Shown here: positions 7,235 through 15,408 of the stretch, one piece after another
How positions within the stretch are numbered: position 1 is the first letter of the stretch
How the letters are laid out: each line of letters opens with the position of its first letter
Assembly: GCF_016654115.1 (NCBI RefSeq)
Contig: NZ_JAEQAZ010000030.1
Location: 1 to 62,857 of the forward strand
Reading direction: 5' to 3'
From: Streptomyces sp. MBT53
GTDB lineage: Bacteria; Actinomycetota; Actinomycetes; Streptomycetales; Streptomycetaceae
Length of the DNA: 62,857 nucleotides
The notes under the pieces: generated by a model
The model's database searches: none
What the model saw: the letters and a program-made list of their open reading frames with translations, nothing else
Told to the model about the DNA's origin: nothing
Translations under genes and position numbers: made by a program

Positions 7235-8671
7235 TCAGACCGCGATCCCCGTCTCCGCCGAAGGCATCGGCGGCAGCCGAGTCCCGTGCACCCACGCCTC
7301 GAAGAGCTGGTCCAGCGGCTCGGAAGTGAAGCGGGACGCATGCGACGTGAACGTCGCCGTCGTCACCGTGCCATTCCGGTGCACGCTCGCCCAGCTGCGC
7401 AGCATGCGGAAGAACGCGATGTCGCCCAGCGCGCAGCGCACCGCGTGGACGGTGACTCCGCCGCGTTCGTAGAGGCGGTCGTCGAACATGGACTTGCGGC
7501 CGGGGTCGGCGAGGCGCAGGTCTTGGGGGAGAGTCGAGAGCAACCGGTGTGCGGCGGCGGCGTGTTGGTGGGCCGTACGGCCGCCGGAGCGTTCGGACCA
7601 CAGCCATTCCGCGTACTTGGCGAGGCCCTCGTTCAGCCAGATGTGCCGCCAGTCGGCGATGGAGACGCTGTTGCCGAACCACTGGTGGGCCAGCTCGTGC
7701 GCGACCAGTCGCTCCGAACTCCGCGCCCCGTCAACGTGGTTGGCGCCGAACAGCGACAACCCCTGTGCCTCGACGGGGACATCGAGTTCCTCCTCCGTCA
7801 CCACGACCGCGTACTCGTCGAAGGGGTACGGGCCGAACAGCTCCTGGAACAGCTCCATCATCGCGGGCTGGCGTGCGAAGTCCCTTGAGAATTCGGGGAG
7901 CAGGTCCGACGGGATGTGTCCGTGCTGCGGGACCCCGCCCAGACCGGGGTCGCCCAGCAGCACCGTCTGGTACTTGCCGATCGACAGGCCGACGAGGTAA
8001 CTCGACGTCGGCGCCGACTGTTCGTACACCCACGTCGTGGTCGAGGCCTTCGTCGTGCGGGTCAGGAGTCTGCCGCCCGCCACCACCGCGTACGCCGACG
8101 GCGTCGTGATCGAGATCTGGTACGACGCCTTGTCGGCGGGGCGGTCGTTGCACGGGTACCAGGACGGTGCCCCGATCGGCTGGCTCGCCACCAGCGCCCC
8201 GTCGGTCAACTCCTCCCAGCCGAGGCCGCCCCAGGGGCTGGCGACCGGCTTGGGGTTGCCCGACCAGTGCACCTCGACGGTGAACGCGGCCCCGGCCCGC
8301 AGCGGCTTCGCGGGGCGGATGCGCAGTCGGCCGCCGCGGTGCGTGTAGTGCGGCTGGCGGCCGTCCACCCGGACCCGGCCGATCTTGAAGTCGCCCAGGT
8401 TCAGCTGGAATTCGGGCAGCGGCGCACGGCCCGCTATGGCGTTGATACGGGCCGTGCCGGAGAGACGGTTCGGGCCGGGGCGGTAGTCCAGCGCCAGTTC
8501 ATAGCGGTGCACCCGGTAGCGGGCATCGCCGTTTGCCGGGAAGTACGGGTCCGGACCTGCCGCCTGCTGAACGGTCACTGCTGCGTCTGCTCCCTGCGCT
8601 GTGCTCGTATCTCGTACCCGTGCACCGCCCTCCGAAGCCGACGCCCCGCGACCCGTGTTCAGGATCGCCAT
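7235..8671 (-). CDS. M1 family zinc aminopeptidase
   Basis: This metallopeptidase of 478 residues removes N-terminal residues from peptides. The zinc site HELAHQWFG near residue 322, with the distal Glu of LNEGLAKY 18 residues later, is the M1 signature. The usual GAMEN exopeptidase motif is replaced by VEAQGLSLFG, as in other short actinobacterial M1 enzymes. There is no clear signal peptide, so it is probably cytoplasmic or loosely membrane-bound. It lacks the long helical C-terminal domain of PepN, which explains its length. Its ATG lies 13 bases inside the end of the preceding synthetase gene, so the two are translationally coupled. M1-type zinc aminopeptidases are known to degrade poly-epsilon-lysine, which makes the pairing notable. 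Confidence 0.9.
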   Translation of the reverse strand: MAILNTGRGASASEGGARVRDTSTAQGADAAVTVQQAAGPDPYFPANGDARYRVHRYELALDYRPGPNRLSGTARINAIAGRAPLPEFQLNLGDFKIGRVRVDGRQPHYTHRGGRLRIRPAKPLRAGAAFTVEVHWSGNPKPVASPWGGLGWEELTDGALVASQPIGAPSWYPCNDRPADKASYQISITTPSAYAVVAGGRLLTRTTKASTTTWVYEQSAPTSSYLVGLSIGKYQTVLLGDPGLGGVPQHGHIPSDLLPEFSRDFARQPAMMELFQELFGPYPFDEYAVVVTEEELDVPVEAQGLSLFGANHVDGARSSERLVAHELAHQWFGNSVSIADWRHIWLNEGLAKYAEWLWSERSGGRTAHQHAAAAHRLLSTLPQDLRLADPGRKSMFDDRLYERGGVTVHAVRCALGDIAFFRMLRSWASVHRNGTVTTATFTSHASRFTSEPLDQLFEAWVHGTRLPPMPSAETGIAV

Positions 8672-11600
8672 GACTCGATCGGATTGCCCAGCCAGCGGGT
8701 GTCGTCCGGGACGGACTCCGCCGCCATCACGAGCGATGCGGGACCCAGAGTGGTGCGCGCCCCGACCTCACTGCCGGGCAGGACGATTCCGCCAGGACCC
8801 AGCGTCGCGCCCTCACGGAGGACCACAGTATCCGTCCGCAAGATCCGGTCGTGGAAGAGGTGGGTCTGCAGCACACAGCCACGGTTCACCGTGGAGGCGT
8901 CCCCCAAGGTCACCAGGTCGGTCTCGGGCAACCAGTAGCTCTCCACCCAGACGCCCTTGCCGATGTGCGCGCCGAGCCCGCGCAGCCAGGCCGTCAGCAC
9001 GGGAGTGCCCGGCACGGAACCGGCCAGCCACGGCACCGCGACGACCTCGACGAAGGTGTCCGCCAGCTCGTTGCGCCACACATAACCGCTCCACAGCGGG
9101 TGCTCGGCACCGTGGTGCCGTCCCACGAGGGCCCACTTGGCCACGATCGAGATCAGCCCGGCGAGAGCGCCCACGGCCAGCAGGACCAGGCCCGACAGCA
9201 GCGCAGCCCACACACCCAGCGCGCACAGCGCGGCCACCGTCAGCACGGCCAGTGCCGCCGAGCAGAACACCGGCACGATCCGGCACAGCTCCACGAGGCC
9301 ACGCGCCCACAGCAGTCGGGCCGGCGGGTCGTACGTGCGGCTCTGGTCGCCGCCGCTCGTGCTGCGCGGCAGCTTCACCGGCGGCAGGCCCAGGTACGAC
9401 GTGCCCTTCTTCGCCTTCTTCGGCGTCGCCGACAGCACCCCGACGAGCCCGCCGTCCGGCACGCTCCGCCCGGGCGCGGTCATCCCGGAGTTCCCGAGGA
9501 ACGCCCGCCGTCCGATCTCGGCCCGCCCGATGTGCACCCAGCCGCCACCGAGCTCGTACGGCGCGGTCAACGTGTCGTCGGCCAGGAAGGCGCCCTCACC
9601 GACGGTCGTCAGGCTCGGCAGCGCGAGCACGGTCGACACCTCGGCGCCCCGCCCGATCCGCATCCCGAGCAGCCGCAGCCACACCGGCGTGACGAGCCCG
9701 GCGTAGAGCGGGAACAGGGTCTCGCGGGAGAGGTCCATCAGCTGCGTGACCGTCCACGCCTGCCAGCCGATACGGCTGTGCGTGGGGTGCGTGCCCTCGC
9801 GCAGCCCGAGGCTGAGCAGCCGTACACCGACCAGGATCAGCAGCGCGTACGTCAGCCCGAAGGCGAGCGTCGCCGGGACCAGGGCCAGGGACGCGCCCCG
9901 CAGGGCCTCACCGAGACCGTCGCCCGGGGCCACGAACAGGCTGGTCATCAGGAGCGCGACCGCTCCGGCGACCACCGGGAGCATGGTGAGCGCGAAGCCC
10001 GTGATGCCGTACATCACGCGCCAGTACGTGCCCCGCTGCGGGCGCTCCTTGGGCCAGTTGCGCTTGGCCTTGCCGAGCTTGACGGCGGGTGCGCCCGCCC
10101 AGCGCTGGCCGGTCGGGACCGTGCCGGTGACGGCCGAACCCGGCGCCACCTCGGCCCGCTTGCCCACCCGGGCGCCGGGGAACAGCATGCTGCGGGTGCC
10201 GACGACGGCGTGCGCGCCGACCTTGACCGGGCCGATCTCCAGACGGTCGCCGTCCAGCCAGTAGCCGGACAGGTCCACCTCGGACTCGACGGCGGCACCG
10301 CGGCCGAGCTTGAGCATGCCGGTGACCGGGGGGAGGGAGTGGAGATCGACGTCGGGCCCGACCTTGGCACCGAGGGCACGTGCGTACCGCTCCAGCCACG
10401 AACCCGTCAGCGAGGTCGCGCCGCTGAACTCGGCCAGTCGCTCCGCCGCCCAGAGCCGGAGGTGGACGCTGCCACCACGGTCGTAGCGGCCCGGCTTCAC
10501 GCCGCGCAGCAGCAGGCGTGCACCGCCGGCCGCGATCGCGAGGCGGCCGGGCGGGCTGAAGAGCAGCAGTGCGCCGGCGGCGACCAGCCACCAGGAGGCG
10601 GTGGGCAGCCAGGCGTAGCCGTTGAGTACGTTGCCGAGCGCGGCCAGGGCCACCGTCCAGCGCAGGCCGGCGAGGGTGAACAGGGGGACCAGCGCGAGGA
10701 GTTGGACCACCTTGGCGCGGGTCGGGACCGGCGCGATCACGCGGGCCGTGCCGTCGCCCTGCGCCGAGTCCTCAAGGTGCCGGGCCAACTTGCGCAGCGT
10801 GGTCTGCTGGTAGATGTCGAGGACGGCCGCGCTCGGGTAGCGGGTGCGCAGCCGGGTGGTGAGCTGCGCGGCGGCCAGGCTGCCGCCGCCGATCGCGAAG
10901 AAGTCGTCGGAGGCGGTGCTCACGGGGATGCCCAGCACCTCGGCCCACTGCTCGGCGAGCCAGGCCTCCGTGCCGTAGAGCTGCTCCTTGGCGCCGCCGG
11001 TCTCCAGGCCTTCGAGCGGCCAGGGCAGCGCGTTGCGGTCGACCTTGCCGGAGGTGCGGGTCGGGAGATCCTCGACCGGGGCGATCAACGGGACGAGGGC
11101 GGCGGGCAGTTCGGCCCGCAGCTTCTCGACGGCGGAGGGCTGGTCCCAGCCCTCCTGGGTGACGACATAGCCGACGAGGAGTTGGTTGCCGCTGCGGGCA
11201 GTTCGTACGGCGGCCGCGGCGCCCGCGACTCCGGGCAGTGCCTGGAGGGCCGCGTCGACCTCGCCCAACTCGATCCGGCGTCCGCCGAGTTTGATCTGCT
11301 CGTCGGCACGGCCGAGGAAAATCAGGCCCTCGGGCTCGGCCTTGACCAAGTCGCCGCTGCGGTACGCCCGTTCCCAGCCGAGGGATTCGAGCGGCGCGTA
11401 CTTCTCGGCGTCCTTCTCGGGGTCGAGGTAGCGGGCGAGTCCGACCCCGCCGATCACCAACTGGCCGCTGCCGCCCATCGGTACGGGCACCCCGGCCTCG
11501 TCGACGACGGCCAACTCCCAGCCGTTCAGGGGGAGTCCGATGCGGATCGGCTCGTCGCCGGTCATCAGGGAGGCGCAGGCGACGACGGTCGCCTCGGTCG

Positions 11601-12522
11601 GGCCGTAGGTGTTCCAGACCTCGCGGCCCTCGGTGACCAGCCGCTGCACCAGCTCGGGCGGGCAGGCCTCACCGCCGAAGATCAGCAGGCGTACGTCGGT
11701 GAGCGCCTCCGGCTCCCAGAGGGAGGCCAGGGTCGGCACGGTCGAGACGACGCTGATGTCCTGGTCCACCAGCCAGGGGCCGAGGTCGGCGCCGCTGCGG
11801 ACCTGGGCGCGGGGGACGGGCACCAGGCAGGCGCCGTAGCGCCAGGCGAGCCACATCTCCTCGCAGGACGCGTCGAAGGCCACGGACAGGCCCGCCATGA
11901 CCCTGTCACCCGGACCGATGGGGTCGTCGGTGAGGAACAGTGCCGCCTCGGCGTCGACGAAGGCCGCCGCGCTGCGGTGGGTGACGGCGACGCCCTTGGG
12001 CTTGCCGGTGGAGCCGGAGGTGAAGATGATCCACGCGTCCTGCTCGACGCCGGGTCGCGCGGCCGGGACGTCACTGTGCCCGAGCACGGTCAGCGCGTGC
12101 TCGGCGCCGATCACGGCCCGGACGTCGGCCTCGCCGAACACCAGGTCGGCCCGCTCGTCCGGGTCCTCGGCGTCGACGGGGACGTAGGCGGCACCGGCGG
12201 CGAGGACGGCGAGGATCGCGATGTAGAGGTCGTTGGTCCCGGACGGGACACGCACGCCGACCCGGTCGCCCAGGCCGACACCGGCCGCGGCCAGGGTGCG
12301 GCGCAGGGTCTCGACCTCGACGGCGAGTGCGCGGTAGGTGAGGCGGACGGTGCCGTCGTCCAGGGCGAGCTCGTCGGGATACGACCGCACGGACGCGTCG
12401 AAGATGTCGACAAGCGTGCGGGCCGAGGCGGCGGGCGCCGCGGAGAATCGTGCCGTATCGCCGAACTGTGTGCGGATCTCTTCGTCAAGCCCGAGAGCAC
12501 TGCTCTCGTGTATGGCTGCCAT
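8659..12522 (-). CDS. Pls/PosA-family non-ribosomal peptide synthetase (A-T plus three tandem membrane/hexapeptide domains)
   Basis: This is a 1287-residue single-module synthetase. Residues about 30-520 form an adenylation domain with TSGSTGKPKG near 165, NTYGPTEATV near 310, YRSGDLV and a GKVDRNALP end. A thiolation domain with GGGSLAAAQ near 545 follows. The C-terminal half holds three repeats, each made of hydrophobic segments followed by a left-handed beta-helix (hexapeptide) domain. This is the architecture of poly-epsilon-lysine synthetase. Reading the pocket against GrsA gives D-A-E-S-I-G-T-V-V-K, close to the lysine code of bacitracin synthetase as I remember it (D-A-E-S-I-G-S-V-C-K). 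ATG 12522 is chosen because the family homology begins there. There is no thioesterase or classical condensation domain. Product unknown; a lysine homopolymer or short lysine peptide is inferred. Confidence 0.88.
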   Translation of the reverse strand: MAAIHESSALGLDEEIRTQFGDTARFSAAPAASARTLVDIFDASVRSYPDELALDDGTVRLTYRALAVEVETLRRTLAAAGVGLGDRVGVRVPSGTNDLYIAILAVLAAGAAYVPVDAEDPDERADLVFGEADVRAVIGAEHALTVLGHSDVPAARPGVEQDAWIIFTSGSTGKPKGVAVTHRSAAAFVDAEAALFLTDDPIGPGDRVMAGLSVAFDASCEEMWLAWRYGACLVPVPRAQVRSGADLGPWLVDQDISVVSTVPTLASLWEPEALTDVRLLIFGGEACPPELVQRLVTEGREVWNTYGPTEATVVACASLMTGDEPIRIGLPLNGWELAVVDEAGVPVPMGGSGQLVIGGVGLARYLDPEKDAEKYAPLESLGWERAYRSGDLVKAEPEGLIFLGRADEQIKLGGRRIELGEVDAALQALPGVAGAAAAVRTARSGNQLLVGYVVTQEGWDQPSAVEKLRAELPAALVPLIAPVEDLPTRTSGKVDRNALPWPLEGLETGGAKEQLYGTEAWLAEQWAEVLGIPVSTASDDFFAIGGGSLAAAQLTTRLRTRYPSAAVLDIYQQTTLRKLARHLEDSAQGDGTARVIAPVPTRAKVVQLLALVPLFTLAGLRWTVALAALGNVLNGYAWLPTASWWLVAAGALLLFSPPGRLAIAAGGARLLLRGVKPGRYDRGGSVHLRLWAAERLAEFSGATSLTGSWLERYARALGAKVGPDVDLHSLPPVTGMLKLGRGAAVESEVDLSGYWLDGDRLEIGPVKVGAHAVVGTRSMLFPGARVGKRAEVAPGSAVTGTVPTGQRWAGAPAVKLGKAKRNWPKERPQRGTYWRVMYGITGFALTMLPVVAGAVALLMTSLFVAPGDGLGEALRGASLALVPATLAFGLTYALLILVGVRLLSLGLREGTHPTHSRIGWQAWTVTQLMDLSRETLFPLYAGLVTPVWLRLLGMRIGRGAEVSTVLALPSLTTVGEGAFLADDTLTAPYELGGGWVHIGRAEIGRRAFLGNSGMTAPGRSVPDGGLVGVLSATPKKAKKGTSYLGLPPVKLPRSTSGGDQSRTYDPPARLLWARGLVELCRIVPVFCSAALAVLTVAALCALGVWAALLSGLVLLAVGALAGLISIVAKWALVGRHHGAEHPLWSGYVWRNELADTFVEVVAVPWLAGSVPGTPVLTAWLRGLGAHIGKGVWVESYWLPETDLVTLGDASTVNRGCVLQTHLFHDRILRTDTVVLREGATLGPGGIVLPGSEVGARTTLGPASLVMAAESVPDDTRWLGNPIESWRS

Positions 12523-12789
12523 CGGTCCTCGCGTCTCGAACCCGGTAACTTCCGGGGTGCTGGCGGGCCCGCAGGTATGCCTGGGGTTGTCCAGCTCCAG
12601 CTCCGTTCCGTAACAAGCCGGAAATTTTAGTACGACGCTAGGCGCCCCGCCTGCCGACGGCCACTCGGGGGAGCCGAACGGGGGCGCTCCGTGAGCGTCC
12701 GGCAACGCTCTGACCTGGTGATCTTCGGGTCGGGGGAGACATCCCCCACAAAACCGGCGCGGGGTCCGCGGGGGCCGGAACCCCACTCG

Positions 12790-13158
12790 TCAGAACGTGC
12801 CGAAGAAGCGATGCCACCAACTGTGCCGCTGGACGTGCCAGGGCAGTCGGCTCGGCCCGTCGTAGTCGTCCTCCAGCAGTTCCTCTGGAACGACCGTGTA
12901 TCCGAGGTCGCCCAGCGCTCGATCGACCTTCGCGAGATCCGCGGCATCCAGCTCGCCCTCGGCCCGGGCCTCCGCAGTGCCGAGGAAGGCTCCGGGGTTG
13001 TCGGCGCAGACCAGGGCGAGGGACCCGAACCTGCTCACGCAGACCACGATCCGTGTCCCGCACACGGTTGCTTCGGCGGGCACGACGACACGTCCGTACT
13101 CGGCGGAGTCCTGGGTGTCCTGCTCGGTCGCGCAGCGAGCCGCGAAGCCGCCCTCCAG
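12790..13158 (-). CDS. Hypothetical protein, start uncertain
   Basis: The frame codes for a soluble protein with CVSRFGSLALVCADNPGAFLGT in the middle and a Trp/His-rich end (WHVQRHSWWHRFFGTF). Codon bias is good from about 13158 down to the stop. The only ATG in frame, at 13251, lies inside the tRNA-Leu gene and cannot be right. The remaining choices are a CTG at 13158 with the coding signal around it, or GTG at 13083, which gives 97 residues. I give the longer limit because the sequence ahead of 13083 still looks coded. Function unknown. The gene lies just behind the tRNA terminator. Confidence 0.6.
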   Translation of the reverse strand: MEGGFAARCATEQDTQDSAEYGRVVVPAEATVCGTRIVVCVSRFGSLALVCADNPGAFLGTAEARAEGELDAADLAKVDRALGDLGYTVVPEELLEDDYDGPSRLPWHVQRHSWWHRFFGTF

Positions 13159-13192
13159 GGGCGACGCGGGGCGGCCAGGGCCGTAGAAACAG

Positions 13193-13217
13193 AAAAACCC
13201 CAGATCGACTGGGGTTT
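13193..13217 (-). terminator. Rho-independent terminator after tRNA-Leu
   Basis: On the minus strand the arm AAACCCCAG, a five-base loop and CTGGGGTTT are followed by two further T residues, directly behind the tRNA 3' end. This is one of the few T-tailed terminators in the window. Confidence 0.85.
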
Positions 13218-13221
13218 CTGC

Positions 13222-13309
13222 TGGTGTCCGAGGGGGGACTTGAACCCCCACGCCCCGTAAAGGGCACTAGCACCTCAAGCTAGCGCGTCTGCCATTCCGC
13301 CACCCGGAC
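13222..13309 (-). tRNA. tRNA-Leu (anticodon GAG)
   Basis: The minus strand reads GTCCGGGTGGCGGAATGGC at the 5' end, a long variable arm, GGGGTTCAAGTCCCC as the T arm and an encoded CCA end. The acceptor arms GTCCGGG and CTCGGAC pair with one G-U. The anticodon loop TTGAGGT between CTAGC and GCTAG gives anticodon GAG, which reads CUC and CUU. The length is 88 with CCA, right for a class II leucine tRNA. Confidence 0.97.
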
Positions 13310-13509
13310 AAGGTGTTTGTCGCGCGTGGTTTCCCCCGCGGCGACGAAGGAAACATTACCAGGCTTCCAGGGGTGGCCGATCACCCCCTGTTCCCACCCG
13401 CCTCCCGCGTGAACGGCGTGTGACGGGCGCGGACCGCCCTTGGGGTGCGGGCCGGGGAGAGGGAGGATGAGGGGCAGGACCACCAGCAGTGACAGTGGGA
13501 GGAAGCAGC

Positions 13510-14835
13510 GTGAGCGACACGGACACGGCCAAGGGCGTCACCGGCGAGGACGAGGTCGTGGACCTCTGCCGCGAGCTGATCCGGTTCGACACCAGCAACT
13601 ACGGCGACCACTCGGGCCCGGGTGAGCGCAAGGCGGCCGAGTACGTCGCCGAGCAGCTCGCCGAGGTGGGCCTCGAACCGCAGATCTTCGAGTCGCACCC
13701 GGGACGCGCCTCCACGGTCGCCCGGATCGAGGGCACGGACCCCTCCCGGCCCGCGCTCCTCATCCACGGCCACCTGGACGTCGTACCGGCGAACGCGGCG
13801 GACTGGACCCACCACCCCTTCTCCGGCGAGGTCGCCGACGGGTGTGTGTGGGGGCGCGGCGCGGTCGACATGAAGGACATGGACGCGATGACCCTGGCGG
13901 TCGTCCGCGACCGGCTGCGCAGCGGGCGCAGGCCCCCGCGCGACATCGTGGTCGCGTTCCTCGCGGACGAGGAGGCGGGCGGTACGTACGGGGCGCGGCA
14001 CCTCGTCGACAACCACCCCGAGCTGTTCGACGGCGTCACCGAGGGCATCAGCGAGGTCGGCGGGTTCTCGTTCACGGTGAGCGAGGAGCGGCGGCTCTAT
14101 CTGATCCAGACGGCCGAGAAGGGCATGCACTGGCTGAAGCTGACCGTCGCCGGTACGGCGGGGCACGGTTCGATGATCCACCGCGACAACGCGATCACCG
14201 AACTGTCCGAGGCGGTCGCCCGGGTCGGCCGGCACAAGTTCCCGGTGCGGGTCACCAAGACCACCCGCGCCTTCCTCGACGAACTCGGCGACGCGCTCGG
14301 CACCCCGCTCGACCCCGAGGACATGGAGTCGACCCTCAAGCGGCTCGGCGGCATCGCCAAGCTGATCGGCGCGACCCTCAGCAACACCGCCAACCCGACG
14401 CAGCTGAACGCCGGTTACAAGGTCAACGTCATCCCTGGCGAGGCCACCGCGAACATCGACGGGCGCTTCCTGCCGGGCCACGAGGAGGAGTTCCTCGCCG
14501 ACCTCGACCGGATCCTCGGCCCCAAGGTCAAGCGCGAGGACGTGCACTCGGACAAGGCGCTGGAGACCTCCTTCGACGGCGCGCTGGTCGAGGCCATGCA
14601 GTCCTCGCTGCTCGCCGAGGACCCGACCGCGAAGGCCGTCCCGTACATGCTCTCCGGCGGTACGGACGCCAAGTCCTTCGACGACCTCGGCATCCGCGGC
14701 TTCGGTTTCGCCCCGCTCAAGCTGCCGCCGGAGCTGGACTTCGCGGGCATGTTCCACGGCGTGGACGAGCGGGTGCCGGTGGAGGGGCTGAAGTTCGGGG
14801 TGCGGGTCCTGGACCGCTTCATCGACGCTTCGTAA
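13510..14835 (+). CDS. M20/M25/M40 family metallopeptidase
   Basis: This is a 441-residue zinc carboxypeptidase/dipeptidase-like enzyme. HGHLDVVPA near residue 82, with the metal-binding His and the catalytic Asp two residues later, is the first metal site. GRGAVDMKD follows. DEEAGG near residue 152 holds the general base and a metal ligand. A lid domain has GHGSMIHRDNA, and GGTDAKSFDDLG near the end is followed by the last metal His in FHGVDE. The start is GTG 13510, with GGGAGGA seven bases upstream; an in-frame GTG at 13489 has none. It probably hydrolyses short peptides or acylated amino acids in the cytoplasm. The precise substrate is unknown. It precedes the chaplin genes but has no obvious link with them. 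Confidence 0.9.
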   Translation: MSDTDTAKGVTGEDEVVDLCRELIRFDTSNYGDHSGPGERKAAEYVAEQLAEVGLEPQIFESHPGRASTVARIEGTDPSRPALLIHGHLDVVPANAADWTHHPFSGEVADGCVWGRGAVDMKDMDAMTLAVVRDRLRSGRRPPRDIVVAFLADEEAGGTYGARHLVDNHPELFDGVTEGISEVGGFSFTVSEERRLYLIQTAEKGMHWLKLTVAGTAGHGSMIHRDNAITELSEAVARVGRHKFPVRVTKTTRAFLDELGDALGTPLDPEDMESTLKRLGGIAKLIGATLSNTANPTQLNAGYKVNVIPGEATANIDGRFLPGHEEEFLADLDRILGPKVKREDVHSDKALETSFDGALVEAMQSSLLAEDPTAKAVPYMLSGGTDAKSFDDLGIRGFGFAPLKLPPELDFAGMFHGVDERVPVEGLKFGVRVLDRFIDAS

Positions 14836-14995
14836 GAGGCCGGGTGACACCGGTTGACGCGTGAATTCGACCGCGCGTACGGGGGGCGACTGGGACGAGT
14901 GAATGTGCTCATAAGCTCGTAGCTCCATTACTCCCTCCTCGTTACAGGTGATGCGATCGGCAACACGAGATCGCTTTTGCCAACAAGGAGGAATA

Positions 14996-15229
14996 ATGAT
15001 CAAGAAGGTCGTCGCCGCTGCGGCTGCCACCGGTGGCCTGGTTCTCGCGGGAGCGGGCCTGGCCGTCGCCGACTCCGGTGCCCAGGGTGCCGCTGTGCAC
15101 TCCCCGGGTGTCGTTTCCGGCAACGTCATCCAGGTTCCCGTGCACGTCCCGGTGAACGTGTGCGGCAACACGATCTCGGTGATCGGTCTGCTGAACCCCG
15201 CCTTCGGCAACACCTGCATCAACAAGTGA
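14996..15229 (+). CDS. chpH: Short chaplin ChpH
   Basis: This 77-residue secreted protein is a short chaplin, a hydrophobic amyloid-forming surface protein of aerial hyphae and spores. Residues 1-25 are a Sec signal peptide with an alanine-rich core ending near AVADSG. The remainder is a single chaplin domain with SPGVVSGNVIQVPVHVPVNV, then the two conserved cysteines in VCGNTISVIG and NTCINK. The start at ATG 14996 is fixed by AGGAGGA four bases upstream. The length and sequence match ChpH of S. coelicolor as I remember it. It is followed by its own hairpin terminator and then by a long chaplin gene. Confidence 0.96.
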   Translation: MIKKVVAAAAATGGLVLAGAGLAVADSGAQGAAVHSPGVVSGNVIQVPVHVPVNVCGNTISVIGLLNPAFGNTCINK

Positions 15230-15258
15230 CGTCGCCCCACTGAGGGGTGACCACGTCC

Positions 15259-15295
15259 TCGGCCCCGGAGCGCGCGCCATGCGCTCCGGGGCCGA
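15259..15295 (+). terminator. Hairpin terminator after chpH
   Basis: A perfect 15-bp stem (TCGGCCCCGGAGCGC and its complement) closes a seven-base loop. It lies 30 bp behind the chpH stop and is followed by a short T run, CGGGTCTTT. It separates chpH from the long chaplin gene. Confidence 0.85.
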
Positions 15296-15408
15296 CGGGT
15301 CTTTGCGCGCTTTTTCGCCGGGAATCGGGCGGGAAGTCGCGCAAGGAATTCAGTGAGTCAGTCAGTCAGGAATGACAGCAGGAAATGAAGGCAGGGGGGA
15401 ATTCAGCA

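Noticed and set aside
8851..12630. A 1259-codon open frame on the plus strand opposite the Pls-like gene
   Set aside because: It has poor codon bias for its frame, the repeated Arg/Gly/Glu/Ala composition of a shadow frame and no domain. The minus-strand synthetase explains the region.
13251..13309. ATG 13251 as the start of the small gene behind the tRNA
   Set aside because: It would place the first codons inside a functional tRNA-Leu and its terminator.
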